A stretch of DNA of 62,495 bases from an uncultured Acetatifactor sp. (GTDB taxonomy: Bacteria; Bacillota; Clostridia; Lachnospirales; Lachnospiraceae), in assembly GCA_947581865.1 (NCBI GenBank), contig CANPWA010000020.1:1-62495 (forward strand), given 5' to 3'. Positions 27,839-35,786 of the stretch are shown here, piece by piece; position 1 is the stretch's first letter, and every line of letters begins with the position of its first letter. A program made the translations under genes and the position numbers. Below the pieces are notes generated by a model that searched no databases, was not told where the DNA came from, and saw nothing but the letters and a program-made list of their open reading frames with translations.

Positions 27839-30280
27839 ATGTATTTAACTTTAAAACAGCATGATTTATTTCGTAATCTATTAATGGGATTTGAAGTTCC
27901 ATATCGTGCATATATTGCACATCAGGTAGTTATAAACTATCCTGATATTAATGCATTTGTGACAGAATTGCAAGCTAAAAGTCAAACGCTTTCTCCGTCT
28001 GACCCTGTTTTTTTGCGTCAGAAATTATCTAATGCATATTCTCGTGCAAAAATTGAAAAATTGTATCAGACATTTATAACAGTGAATTCAAATAGAAATA
28101 ATTTAATTATAGTGTCCGATCAAGATGTTCCCATGGTAGGTCAGTTAAATATTGTTACGTTTTCTTTGATAGGTGTATTTAGGTCACTGTACTCAATAGT
28201 TGGCAGTTATATGGATTTTTGTTTAGTAGCAGAAAAATATAGATATGCCCGGAATAAATTAGATCATCCAGGATGTAAAACGCTAGAAGAAAGTGATTTG
28301 GTTCCCGTATTATCTTTTGTTAAAGATATATGTGTTTTCCTTGATGATATGTATTTTAGTCAAAAAAGCAAGGATGATATATTAAAAGAAATTGATATTT
28401 TGAAAAATAGAAAAGTGAATATTCCTGTAGAAATAAACAATTTTGCCAAAATGCCCTTTGGTGAATCTAGAATGGTATGTCGTGAAAACGAAGTAAATAT
28501 TCTTAAACAATTTGTTTATGGAAATCAAAATGATTTAAGAAAAAAACACTCTTGTTGTATTTTTGGGTATGGAGGAGTAGGAAAAACTGCTTTAGCTTTA
28601 GAAGTTTTAAAAGAAATTGTACAAGATATACAGGATAACAACACTAATTTTGGTTATACACCTAAATATATTTTGTTTTTTTCAGCGAAAAAGCAAAAAT
28701 TAGATATTTCTTCTGTTTCTGGAAGGATTTATGAGCAAGGTATACAACAACATTTTTCCAATGCTAATGAATTATGTCAACATATTTTAGATGCTTTGAA
28801 TATAAGTGAGTTACGGGGGTTTCATGATGAAGGATTAATTATTGTGGATAATTTGGAATCTCTTCTAGAAGAAGAAAGAGCAAAAATTAAACAATTTATT
28901 GAAGTGCAAACACCTGCGGAAATGCAATTTATTATAACATCAAGAAATAGTGAGGAATATGAACAGAATATTAAACTGGGTGGTTTTGAAAAAGAGAGTG
29001 GTATATTATTTATTCAACGGTATATTGAGGAAAATGGTTTAGATCTTGAATTTAATCCCTCTGAAACGGAGGAATTGCTTACATTATCAACAGGAAATAC
29101 TTTGGTACTTGTATTATGTTTGCGAAGATTAAGTCAGCGTCTTTCAAATATTAGTGGCTTGATTTCAGATTTTTCCAGTAATTTTGCCTGGAGTAATATA
29201 CGTAGAAATCTTCAAAGAGTCCCTGGAAATGCATATGAAGTGGTTAGCGAGTTTATGTTTAAGAATACTTTTGAAGAGCTGGAAAAAGTATTTGCACAGG
29301 ATATCCAATTATTTTATAAAATACTTAAAATTTTTGCTATTTATCAAGAGGACAGTATTGATTTAAATACTATATGTATTTTAGCTAAAGAAAGTTATCC
29401 TAAAGTTGAAGCTGTTTCAGATATTTTATGCAATTATTTGATTTTGGAAAAAAGCCGTGAACAGTATAGATTAAATAAATTTGCAGAGAAGTATATTGTT
29501 AATCGATTTATGCCTGATGCAACGACATATGAGGAACTTTCTTCTATTGTCCAACAACGTGACAGACAGGTACGAAGTGCTTTAAAAAAATTAGATGAGG
29601 ACATGAAGTCTCGTCCAGAACTTGTTAATATTATGAAGGATTGGCATATTGTTTCTGATAGTGATAAAATTGAAGCGGCGACTATGTATCGTTTGTATGG
29701 AGAAGCAAATAGGGAATGTAGCACTGATAGCCGTTTAAAAACTGAAGCTATTTTAGAAGAGGTGATTGAGGAAAGTAAAGAGGCTGAAAATGTTACAGTT
29801 CATCCTTATATAAAATATCAAAAAGCAAGAATATTGCAACTGATTGATCGTTCAAAAATTTTATCTGAAGTTCATACCCAGGAGATTATGGATGCATTTC
29901 AAACAGCTATATTTGTTATTAAAACGGTTGATCGTTATTCATTGATTCAGCAAACAAAATCTTATGCATCACTCTTATGGTTATATGGACAATATTTATC
30001 GGATAATAATCTTTTGGAGAATGCTATTCGATATTTAGAAGAAAGCAAAGAAACATTTGAAAAATTGCGATTAAATGATCAAGAATATTATCAGTGCATA
30101 TCTAAATTAGGAATGGTATATTTAAATCACTATCTTGAGGATCGAAAAAATAATATAAAGTATTTGAGAATGGCTAGACAAATCAGTATGCAGCTACAAG
30201 ATTCTTATAAGAAACTTGGGAAAACAAAAGGTTTCGCCAACCAATTGAAGCAAGAGCTTCAAAAATATGGAACATATTAA
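27839..30280 (+). CDS. HEPN-STAND NTPase with C-terminal helical repeats, putative defence protein
   Basis: This 813-residue protein is strikingly AT-rich compared with all neighbours. Residues about 1-190 are helical and contain RNKLDH (R138 to H143), which fits the R-N-x3-H motif of HEPN ribonucleases. RMVCRENEVNILKQFV at about 211-226 is a typical entry to an NB-ARC/STAND ATPase. That domain shows Walker A GYGGVGKT (243-250), Walker B LIIVDNLE (333-340) and the arginine sensor TSRN (367-370). A winged-helix region follows (about 480-560), then helical, TPR-like repeats to the end. STAND proteins are molecular switches; Avs-type ones sense phage proteins. The HEPN effector, ATPase switch and repeat sensor plan, beside an RM pair, suggests abortive-infection defence. 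This is inference. No signal peptide or membrane segment is seen. Confidence 0.75.
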   Translation: MYLTLKQHDLFRNLLMGFEVPYRAYIAHQVVINYPDINAFVTELQAKSQTLSPSDPVFLRQKLSNAYSRAKIEKLYQTFITVNSNRNNLIIVSDQDVPMVGQLNIVTFSLIGVFRSLYSIVGSYMDFCLVAEKYRYARNKLDHPGCKTLEESDLVPVLSFVKDICVFLDDMYFSQKSKDDILKEIDILKNRKVNIPVEINNFAKMPFGESRMVCRENEVNILKQFVYGNQNDLRKKHSCCIFGYGGVGKTALALEVLKEIVQDIQDNNTNFGYTPKYILFFSAKKQKLDISSVSGRIYEQGIQQHFSNANELCQHILDALNISELRGFHDEGLIIVDNLESLLEEERAKIKQFIEVQTPAEMQFIITSRNSEEYEQNIKLGGFEKESGILFIQRYIEENGLDLEFNPSETEELLTLSTGNTLVLVLCLRRLSQRLSNISGLISDFSSNFAWSNIRRNLQRVPGNAYEVVSEFMFKNTFEELEKVFAQDIQLFYKILKIFAIYQEDSIDLNTICILAKESYPKVEAVSDILCNYLILEKSREQYRLNKFAEKYIVNRFMPDATTYEELSSIVQQRDRQVRSALKKLDEDMKSRPELVNIMKDWHIVSDSDKIEAATMYRLYGEANRECSTDSRLKTEAILEEVIEESKEAENVTVHPYIKYQKARILQLIDRSKILSEVHTQEIMDAFQTAIFVIKTVDRYSLIQQTKSYASLLWLYGQYLSDNNLLENAIRYLEESKETFEKLRLNDQEYYQCISKLGMVYLNHYLEDRKNNIKYLRMARQISMQLQDSYKKLGKTKGFANQLKQELQKYGTY

Positions 30281-30555
30281 TGACTAAAATTCTCAATAAA
30301 AATGAACTTTTTCAAAAGTATATGGTATGATTATGCTTTCGATAAAGTTATTGGTATATTGCCGTTTTCAAAATGACATAATGGCCTTACTTTTCTTAGC
30401 AAGGTTTTAGTAGTTATTGGAAGTATGAAGTTCATTCCTTAAATGTTTGTGGCAAGAAAGTATGCATAGTCTAACAGATATAGATAGTTGAAGCTGTTGA
30501 AATATGCAGAATAAGATGGATTTTCTGTAATAGAAATAAACGAAAAGGAAAGGTG
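30281..30555. other. AT-rich intergenic stretch after the STAND gene
   Basis: About 270 bases with no convincing gene, terminator or repeat. ATGACATAATG at 30373-30383 is identical to 22561-22571 at the other edge of the island. Only a short minus-strand frame is open, with no ribosome site. Confidence 0.4.
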
Positions 30556-30903
30556 ATGCGGATGGGTTCCAGAGCGAGTTATTTTTCATTGAAGGAAAGT
30601 GAATTGTTGACGATCACAAAGGAGGGGCTCGGCGGTCTGCCGGAAGAACTGCAGAGCTTGTTAAACAGATGGTCGGATATAGCGGCGGAAGGAATGCAGG
30701 CGTATATGGCGGAAAGCCACTGCCCGGTGAAGGGGGCGAGCGAGATCTTCCGGTACAAGGGTGTGGGTTATCGGCTTTATCCCGGGTTTTTTGGAATCCC
30801 CCAGGAGTATTTTGAATATTTGATGATCAAAAACGGCGGAATGGAGGATGAACTGGTGGAACTGGGAGCGGAGGAGGTTTTCTGTACGGGCATGGCGGAT
30901 TGA
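30556..30903 (+). CDS. Uncharacterised small protein
   Basis: This is a soluble protein of about 115 residues. GGAAAGGTG lies before two possible ATGs, 30556 and 30562. Some readable features are SLKESELLTITKEGLGGLPEEL near the start, a YKGVGYRLYPGFFGIPQEYFEYLMIKNGG stretch split across the middle, and an acidic end. I do not recognise the family. It has normal base composition, unlike the AT-rich island before it, so it probably belongs to the old chromosome. It directly precedes the leader of the polyamine operon but has its own spacing and no clear link to it. Confidence 0.65.
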   Translation: MRMGSRASYFSLKESELLTITKEGLGGLPEELQSLLNRWSDIAAEGMQAYMAESHCPVKGASEIFRYKGVGYRLYPGFFGIPQEYFEYLMIKNGGMEDELVELGAEEVFCTGMAD

Positions 30904-30923
30904 GACGGATCCAAAAGTTTTAT

Positions 30924-30952
30924 TTGACACCCATGCCCGCCTGTGCTATATT
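30924..30952 (+). promoter_or_regulatory. Strong sigma-A promoter for the speD leader
   Basis: A perfect TTGACA (30924-30929), 17-base spacing and TATATT (30947-30952) with a TG one base upstream form one of the best promoters in the window. Transcription would begin near 30959, more than 300 bases before speD. Confidence 0.8.
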
Positions 30953-30958
30953 ACAAGT

Positions 30959-31270
30959 GTATGGAGCGCGGATGTATCGGAGTCTTCCATGCAAATATTT
31001 GCGGCAACGAGGTTGCCTTTTATTGATTGAGTTAAAAGCTCAAATTTTATAAGTTGGTCACTATAAACCTGTGCGGATGCACACCTAACTTGTGAAACGG
31101 TCAATAAGAGTAGTAAAAGTAAAATATTTGCTATATAGACTCTAAACCCCGATATCTGTAGTCCATAAGAAAAATATACGCAGAAAGTGCCCCCGGCGGC
31201 TTTGTGTGTGAGTATGGATATTTATGAGCAAGTGAAGGAAAGTGTCGCTTGCTCTTTCTTTTTGTGACAA
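30959..31270 (+). ncRNA. Long structured leader of the polyamine operon, candidate riboswitch
   Basis: The transcript would start near 30959 and run about 320 bases to speD without a gene. Stem-loops visible are ATGGA/TCCAT (about 30961-30990), GGCAAC-GAG-GTTGCC followed by TTTTATT (31003-31024), AAGTTGG with CCTAACTT enclosing GTGC-GGAT-GCAC, and a final intrinsic terminator ending eight bases before the speD ribosome site. This layout is that of transcription attenuators and riboswitches. I compared it from memory with SAM, purine, guanidine, preQ1, THF and c-di-GMP classes and see no match. The ligand is unknown; S-adenosylmethionine, its decarboxylated form or a polyamine would make sense. 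Confidence 0.5.
31226..31265 (+). terminator. Intrinsic terminator just upstream of speD
   Basis: GAGCAAGTG (31226-31234) pairs with CGCTTGCTC (31246-31254), nine pairs including one G-U, around an 11-base loop. TTTCTTTTT follows. The speD ribosome site AAAGGAGA begins at about 31269, so termination here would switch the operon off. Confidence 0.8.
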
Positions 31271-31280
31271 AGGAGATACC

Positions 31281-32039
31281 ATGAGCGAAAAAATTACCCT
31301 GTATGGCTTTAACAATCTCACCAAATCCCTGAGCTTCAATATTTATGATGTGTGTTATGCCAAGACCCAGCGGGAGCAGAAGGACTATATTGCCTATATC
31401 GACAAGCAGTACAATTCGGAGCGTCTGACGAAAATTCTGACTAATGTGACGGATATGATCGGCGCAAAGGTATTGAACATCGCCAGTCAGGATTATGAGC
31501 CCCAGGGCTCCTCGGTGACGATCCTTATCGCGGAGGAGAGCATGGTGCCCGTGGGAGATACCACGGTGGCGCATCTGGACAAAAGTCACATCACGGTCCA
31601 CACTTATCCCGAGTATCATCCGGAGACGTATCTTGCGACCTTCCGGGTGGATATCGATGTGGCGACCTGCGGGGAGATCACGCCGCTGTCCACGCTGGAT
31701 TATCTAATCGGCTCTTTTGACTCGGATATCATCACCATGGATTACAGGGTGAGAGGCTTTACCCGGGATATGGGCGGTCACAAGCTGTTCATGGATCATC
31801 CCATGACCTCCATACAGAATTACATCAATGAGGAGACGCTGCGTCGCTATGATGCGGTGGATATCAATGTGTACGATGCCAATATTTTTCATACGAAAAT
31901 GCTGATCAAGGAAATCGATCTGCAGAATTATCTGTTTAACAGTGACGTGTATGAGCTTCCGCCCAAGACGAGACTGGAGATCACGGACAATCTGCGCAGG
32001 GAGATGATCGAGATTTTCAGCGGGCGGAACATTTACTGA
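31281..32039 (+). CDS. speD: S-adenosylmethionine decarboxylase proenzyme (class 1a, E. coli type)
   Basis: This 252-residue proenzyme resembles E. coli SpeD from the first residues, [17 protein letters not shown], to TCGEITPL and [11 protein letters not shown]. It cleaves itself at K101-S102 in [10 protein letters not shown], and the serine becomes the pyruvoyl cofactor. It decarboxylates S-adenosylmethionine to give the aminopropyl donor. It is about 12 residues shorter than E. coli SpeD, mostly by missing a loop before [21 protein letters not shown] precedes the ATG. It is the first gene of the polyamine operon, behind the terminator-bearing leader. An in-frame upstream start at 31242 would fall inside the terminator and is rejected. 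Confidence 0.95.
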   Translation: MSEKITLYGFNNLTKSLSFNIYDVCYAKTQREQKDYIAYIDKQYNSERLTKILTNVTDMIGAKVLNIASQDYEPQGSSVTILIAEESMVPVGDTTVAHLDKSHITVHTYPEYHPETYLATFRVDIDVATCGEITPLSTLDYLIGSFDSDIITMDYRVRGFTRDMGGHKLFMDHPMTSIQNYINEETLRRYDAVDINVYDANIFHTKMLIKEIDLQNYLFNSDVYELPPKTRLEITDNLRREMIEIFSGRNIY

Positions 32040-32057
32040 TGCAAAGGGGGAACGGCG

Positions 32058-33533
32058 GTGGGAAGGTACAGGCAGTCCCGTGCGCCGATTTATGAGGCGC
32101 TGGAGGAATTCAGACAAAACAGGATAGTGCCCTTTGATGTGCCCGGTCACAAGAGGGGCAGGGGGAATCCGGAGCTGGCGCAGTTTCTGGGCGAGCGGTG
32201 TGTGGGGATCGATGTCAATTCCATGAAGCCTCTGGATAATCTCTGTCATCCGGTCTCCGTGATCCGGGAGGCGGAGGAGATGGCGGCGGAGGCGTTCGGC
32301 GCGGCGTACGCCTTTCTCATGGTGGGAGGAACCACGTCCTCCGTGCAGAGCATGGTGCTCTCCGTCTGCAAAAAAGGGGACAAGATCATCCTTCCCCGGA
32401 ATGTCCACCGGAGTGTGATCAACGCGCTGGTGTTAAACGGCGCCACACCGATCTATGTCAATCCCGACACGGATAATCGGCTGGGGATCGCCCTGGGGAT
32501 GAAGGTATCCCAGGTGGAGCAGGCTATCCGGGAAAATCCCGACGCGGTGGCGGTGCTGGTGAACAATCCCACCTATTATGGAATCTGTTCGGATCTGCGC
32601 AGCATTGTCCGGATGGCTCATGCCCGGGGCATGAAGGTGCTTGCGGATGAGGCGCACGGCACGCATTTTTATTTTGGGGAAAATATGCCTGTCTCTGCCA
32701 TGGCGGCAGGTGCGGATATGGCAAGCGTCAGTATGCACAAATCCGGCGGCAGCCTGACCCAGAGTTCTTTTCTGCTCACGGGACCGGGGATGAATCCGGG
32801 TTATGTGAGACAGATCATCAATCTCACCCAGACCACCAGCGCTTCCTATCTGCTTCTGGCAAGTCTGGATATCTCCCGCAGGAATCTGGCGCTGCGGGGC
32901 AGGGAGGAGTTTGCCAAGGTGACGGCTCTGGCGGAGTATGCAAGAAATGAGATCAACCGGATGGGCGGATATTATGCGTACACCTCGGAACTGATCAACG
33001 GCGACAGTATTTTTGATTTTGACAAGACAAAGCTGACGGTGAATACCCTGGGGATCGGGCTGGCGGGAATAGAGGTCTATGACCTGCTGCGGGATGAGTA
33101 TGACATTCAGGTGGAACTGGGGGATATAGCCAATATTCTGGCGTACATATCCATCGGCGACAGGGAGCGGGAGATGGAGCGGCTGATCGGCGCGCTGATG
33201 GAGATCCGGCGCAAGTATCAGAGAGACAGCGCGGGAATGTTTACCCAGGAGTACATCGAACCCAGAGTGGCAGTCTCCCCCCAGGACGCCTTTTATGCCG
33301 AGAAAGAGTCTCTGCCGCTGGAGGAGACAAAGGGACGCATCTGCAGTGAATTTGTCATGTGTTATCCGCCGGGGATCCCTATTTTGGCGCCCGGAGAGGA
33401 GATCACGGGTCCGATCCTGGAGTATATTGTATATGCCAAAGAGAAGGGCTGTTCCATGACGGGACCGGAGGACGCCGGGCTGGACAGGCTGAATGTGCTG
33501 AAGGAAAAGTGGGCAGGGGAGAGAGACTTCTGA
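32058..33533 (+). CDS. speA: PLP-dependent arginine decarboxylase (Orn/Lys/Arg decarboxylase family)
   Basis: This 491-residue enzyme has the fold-I Orn/Lys/Arg decarboxylase layout. It includes DVPGHKRGRGNPELAQFLG, DNLCHPVSVIREAE, the PLP aspartate in ADEAHGTHF (D197) and the Schiff-base lysine K228 in SMHKSGGSLTQSS. The length fits the short Gram-positive type (B. subtilis SpeA). The operon also contains agmatine deiminase and N-carbamoylputrescine amidase, so arginine is the likely substrate and agmatine the product. Lysine or ornithine cannot be excluded by sequence. The start is GTG at 32058 with AAAGGGGG six to eight bases upstream. It lies 18 bases after speD. Confidence 0.88.
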   Translation: MGRYRQSRAPIYEALEEFRQNRIVPFDVPGHKRGRGNPELAQFLGERCVGIDVNSMKPLDNLCHPVSVIREAEEMAAEAFGAAYAFLMVGGTTSSVQSMVLSVCKKGDKIILPRNVHRSVINALVLNGATPIYVNPDTDNRLGIALGMKVSQVEQAIRENPDAVAVLVNNPTYYGICSDLRSIVRMAHARGMKVLADEAHGTHFYFGENMPVSAMAAGADMASVSMHKSGGSLTQSSFLLTGPGMNPGYVRQIINLTQTTSASYLLLASLDISRRNLALRGREEFAKVTALAEYARNEINRMGGYYAYTSELINGDSIFDFDKTKLTVNTLGIGLAGIEVYDLLRDEYDIQVELGDIANILAYISIGDREREMERLIGALMEIRRKYQRDSAGMFTQEYIEPRVAVSPQDAFYAEKESLPLEETKGRICSEFVMCYPPGIPILAPGEEITGPILEYIVYAKEKGCSMTGPEDAGLDRLNVLKEKWAGERDF

Positions 33534-33574
33534 GAAATTATTACGGATAAATGTCAAAGAAGGAGGTCGGGGCT

Positions 33575-34435
33575 ATGGAACTATGGTTTTCGGAGCCGCA
33601 TACGCCCGATGTAAAGCTGTCCATCAAAGTGGACAGGCAGCTTTACTGCGGGGAGAGTGAATATCAGAGGATCGATGTGTTTGAATCTCCGGAATTTGGG
33701 CGTATTCTGGTACTGGACGGTTATGTGATGCTGACGGAAAAGGACGAGTTCATTTACCATGAGATGATCGTTCATGTGCCCATGGCAGTGCATCCTCATG
33801 TGCGAAAGGTGCTGGTCATCGGCGCGGGAGACGGGGGCGCTGTCCGGGAGCTGACAAAGTATCCGGAGATTGAGCAGATCGATCTGGTGGAGATCGACGA
33901 ACAGGTGATACAGGTGAGCATGGATTATCTGCCCAAACTTTCCTGTAAGCTCACCGATCCCCGGGTATCCATTCACTATGAGGACGGGCTGAAATTCGTG
34001 CGTTCCAAGGAGGAGGAATATGACCTGGTCATCGTGGACTCCACGGATCCCTTCGGACCGGGGGAGGGGCTGTTTACCAAGGAATTTTACGGTAACTGTT
34101 ACAAGGCTCTGAAGGAGGAAGGCATCATGGTCAATCAGCATGAGAGCCCCTTTTATGCGGCAGACGCCACCGCGTGTATGCGCGCCCATAAGCGGATCGT
34201 GGAGAGCTTTCCCATCAGCCGCGTATATCAGGCGCACATTCCCACTTATCCTTCGGGGCACTGGCTGTTCGGGTTTGCCTCCAAGAAGTATCACCCGGTG
34301 CATGATCTGGACGAGGAGCGGTGGATGAACCGGGAGCTGGAGACAAAATATTACACGCCCAGGCTGCACAGGGGGGCGTTCTGTCTGCCCGCCTATGTGG
34401 AGAAGCTTTTGCGGAAGGTGGAAGTACACGGATAG
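33575..34435 (+). CDS. speE: Spermidine synthase (polyamine aminopropyltransferase)
   Basis: This 286-residue enzyme transfers the aminopropyl group from decarboxylated S-adenosylmethionine to putrescine. The donor site is seen in VLVIGAGDGGAVRELTKYP and the catalytic aspartate region in DLVIVDSTDPFGPGEGLF. The N-terminal part, ELWFSEPHTPDVKLSIKV, and YCGESEYQRIDVFESPEFG match bacterial SpeE. The ATG at 33575 is preferred over 33551 because AAGGAGGTCGGGGCT lies between them, at ideal distance from the second. Third gene of the operon. Confidence 0.93.
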   Translation: MELWFSEPHTPDVKLSIKVDRQLYCGESEYQRIDVFESPEFGRILVLDGYVMLTEKDEFIYHEMIVHVPMAVHPHVRKVLVIGAGDGGAVRELTKYPEIEQIDLVEIDEQVIQVSMDYLPKLSCKLTDPRVSIHYEDGLKFVRSKEEEYDLVIVDSTDPFGPGEGLFTKEFYGNCYKALKEEGIMVNQHESPFYAADATACMRAHKRIVESFPISRVYQAHIPTYPSGHWLFGFASKKYHPVHDLDEERWMNRELETKYYTPRLHRGAFCLPAYVEKLLRKVEVHG

Positions 34436-34483
34436 TACACGGATAAAACAGGCTGCCCAAAGGACGCCGGAACGGAGGAAACA

Positions 34484-35743
34484 ATGGGAAAAATTTTGAT
34501 CATCGGCTGCGGAGGCGTGGCGTCCGTGGCAATACAGAAATGCGCGAAGTGCGCGGAGACTTTTTCGGAGATCTGCATCGCCAGCCGCACAAAATCAAAA
34601 TGTGACGCGCTGAAGGAGAAGCTTGAGGGTACCACCGGGGCTGTCATCACCACGGAGTCCGTGGATGCGGACAATGTGGAGGAGCTGATCGGGCTGATCG
34701 GCAGGGTGCGGCCCCAGGCGGTGCTGAATCTGGCGCTCCCCTATCAGGATCTTGCGATCATGGACGCCTGTCTTGCCTGCGGGGTGGACTATATCGACAC
34801 GGCCAATTACGAAGCGGAGGATACCGAGGATCCCGCGTGGCGCGCGGTCTATGAGAAACGGTGCAGGGAGAAGGGCTTTACCGCCTATTTTGACTATTCC
34901 TGGCAGTGGGCGTATCAGGAGCGTTTCCGGAAGGCGGGCATCACAGCGCTTTTAGGCACGGGCTTTGACCCCGGTGTGACAGGGGTGTTTACCGCCTATG
35001 CGCTGAAGCACTATTTTGACGAGATCCATTTTATTGATATTCTGGACTGCAACGGGGGCGACCACGGATATCCTTTCGCCACGAATTTTAATCCCGAGAT
35101 CAATCTGCGGGAAGTGTCCGCCAACGGTTCCTACTGGGAGGACGGGCGCTGGGTGGAGACCAGACCCATGGAGATCAAACGTGTCTATGATTTTGCGCAG
35201 GTGGGGGAGAAGGATATGTATCTGCTGCACCACGAGGAGATCGAGTCTTTAGCGAAAAATATCCCCGGCGTGAAGCGCATCCGTTTCTTTATGACATTCG
35301 GGCAGAGCTATCTGACGCATATGAAATGTCTGGAGAATGTGGGGATGCTGCGCACGGATCCGGTGATGTTCGAGGGAAGGGAGATCGTGCCCATCCAGTT
35401 TCTGAAGACGCTGCTTCCCGATCCCGCGTCCCTGGGACCCCGCACGGTGGGCAAGACCAACATCGGCTGTATCTTTACCGGAGTGAAGGACGGAAAGGAA
35501 AGATCCGTTTATATTTACAATGTGTGCGACCATCAGGAGTGTTACAGGGAGCTGGGCTCCCAGGCGATCTCCTATACCACGGGCGTACCCGCGATGATCG
35601 GCGCGAAGCTGGTGATGGAAGGCGTGTGGAAGAAGCCGGGTGTTTTTAATGTGGAGGAGTTTGATCCCGATCCCTTTATGGAGGCGCTCAACGAGTACGG
35701 GCTGCCCTGGGTGGTGGAGGAAGATCCGGTTCTGGTGGAGTGA
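34484..35743 (+). CDS. Carboxynorspermidine/carboxyspermidine dehydrogenase (saccharopine dehydrogenase family)
   Basis: This 419-residue enzyme begins with the Rossmann motif ILIIGCGGVASVAIQKCA. Further segments are RPQAVLNLALPYQDLAIMDACL, GVDYIDTANYEAEDT and LLGTGFDPGVTGVFTAYALKH split around the active site. It belongs to the saccharopine dehydrogenase-like proteins that join aspartate semialdehyde to a diamine with NADPH, giving carboxyspermidine from putrescine. The adjacent nspC product decarboxylates that compound, which fixes the assignment. GGAACGGAGGAAACA precedes the ATG. The presence of this route beside SpeD/SpeE in one operon is unusual. Confidence 0.9.
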   Translation: MGKILIIGCGGVASVAIQKCAKCAETFSEICIASRTKSKCDALKEKLEGTTGAVITTESVDADNVEELIGLIGRVRPQAVLNLALPYQDLAIMDACLACGVDYIDTANYEAEDTEDPAWRAVYEKRCREKGFTAYFDYSWQWAYQERFRKAGITALLGTGFDPGVTGVFTAYALKHYFDEIHFIDILDCNGGDHGYPFATNFNPEINLREVSANGSYWEDGRWVETRPMEIKRVYDFAQVGEKDMYLLHHEEIESLAKNIPGVKRIRFFMTFGQSYLTHMKCLENVGMLRTDPVMFEGREIVPIQFLKTLLPDPASLGPRTVGKTNIGCIFTGVKDGKERSVYIYNVCDHQECYRELGSQAISYTTGVPAMIGAKLVMEGVWKKPGVFNVEEFDPDPFMEALNEYGLPWVVEEDPVLVE

Positions 35744-35786
35744 TCCTATGGTTACAATGCCGCAGAGAGCATCGGGGTGAGAAGGT

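Noticed and set aside
22714..30280. Defence island as part of a prophage or integrative element
   Set aside because: No integrase, excisionase, capsid, portal, relaxase or transposase gene is present. Only an 11-base repeat hints at insertion.
30959..31270. speD leader as a known riboswitch, 6S RNA or SRP RNA
   Set aside because: I could not find the conserved sequences of SAM-I, purine, guanidine, preQ1, THF, c-di-GMP or SRP RNA. 6S RNA cannot be excluded by eye but would not explain the terminator next to the speD ribosome site.
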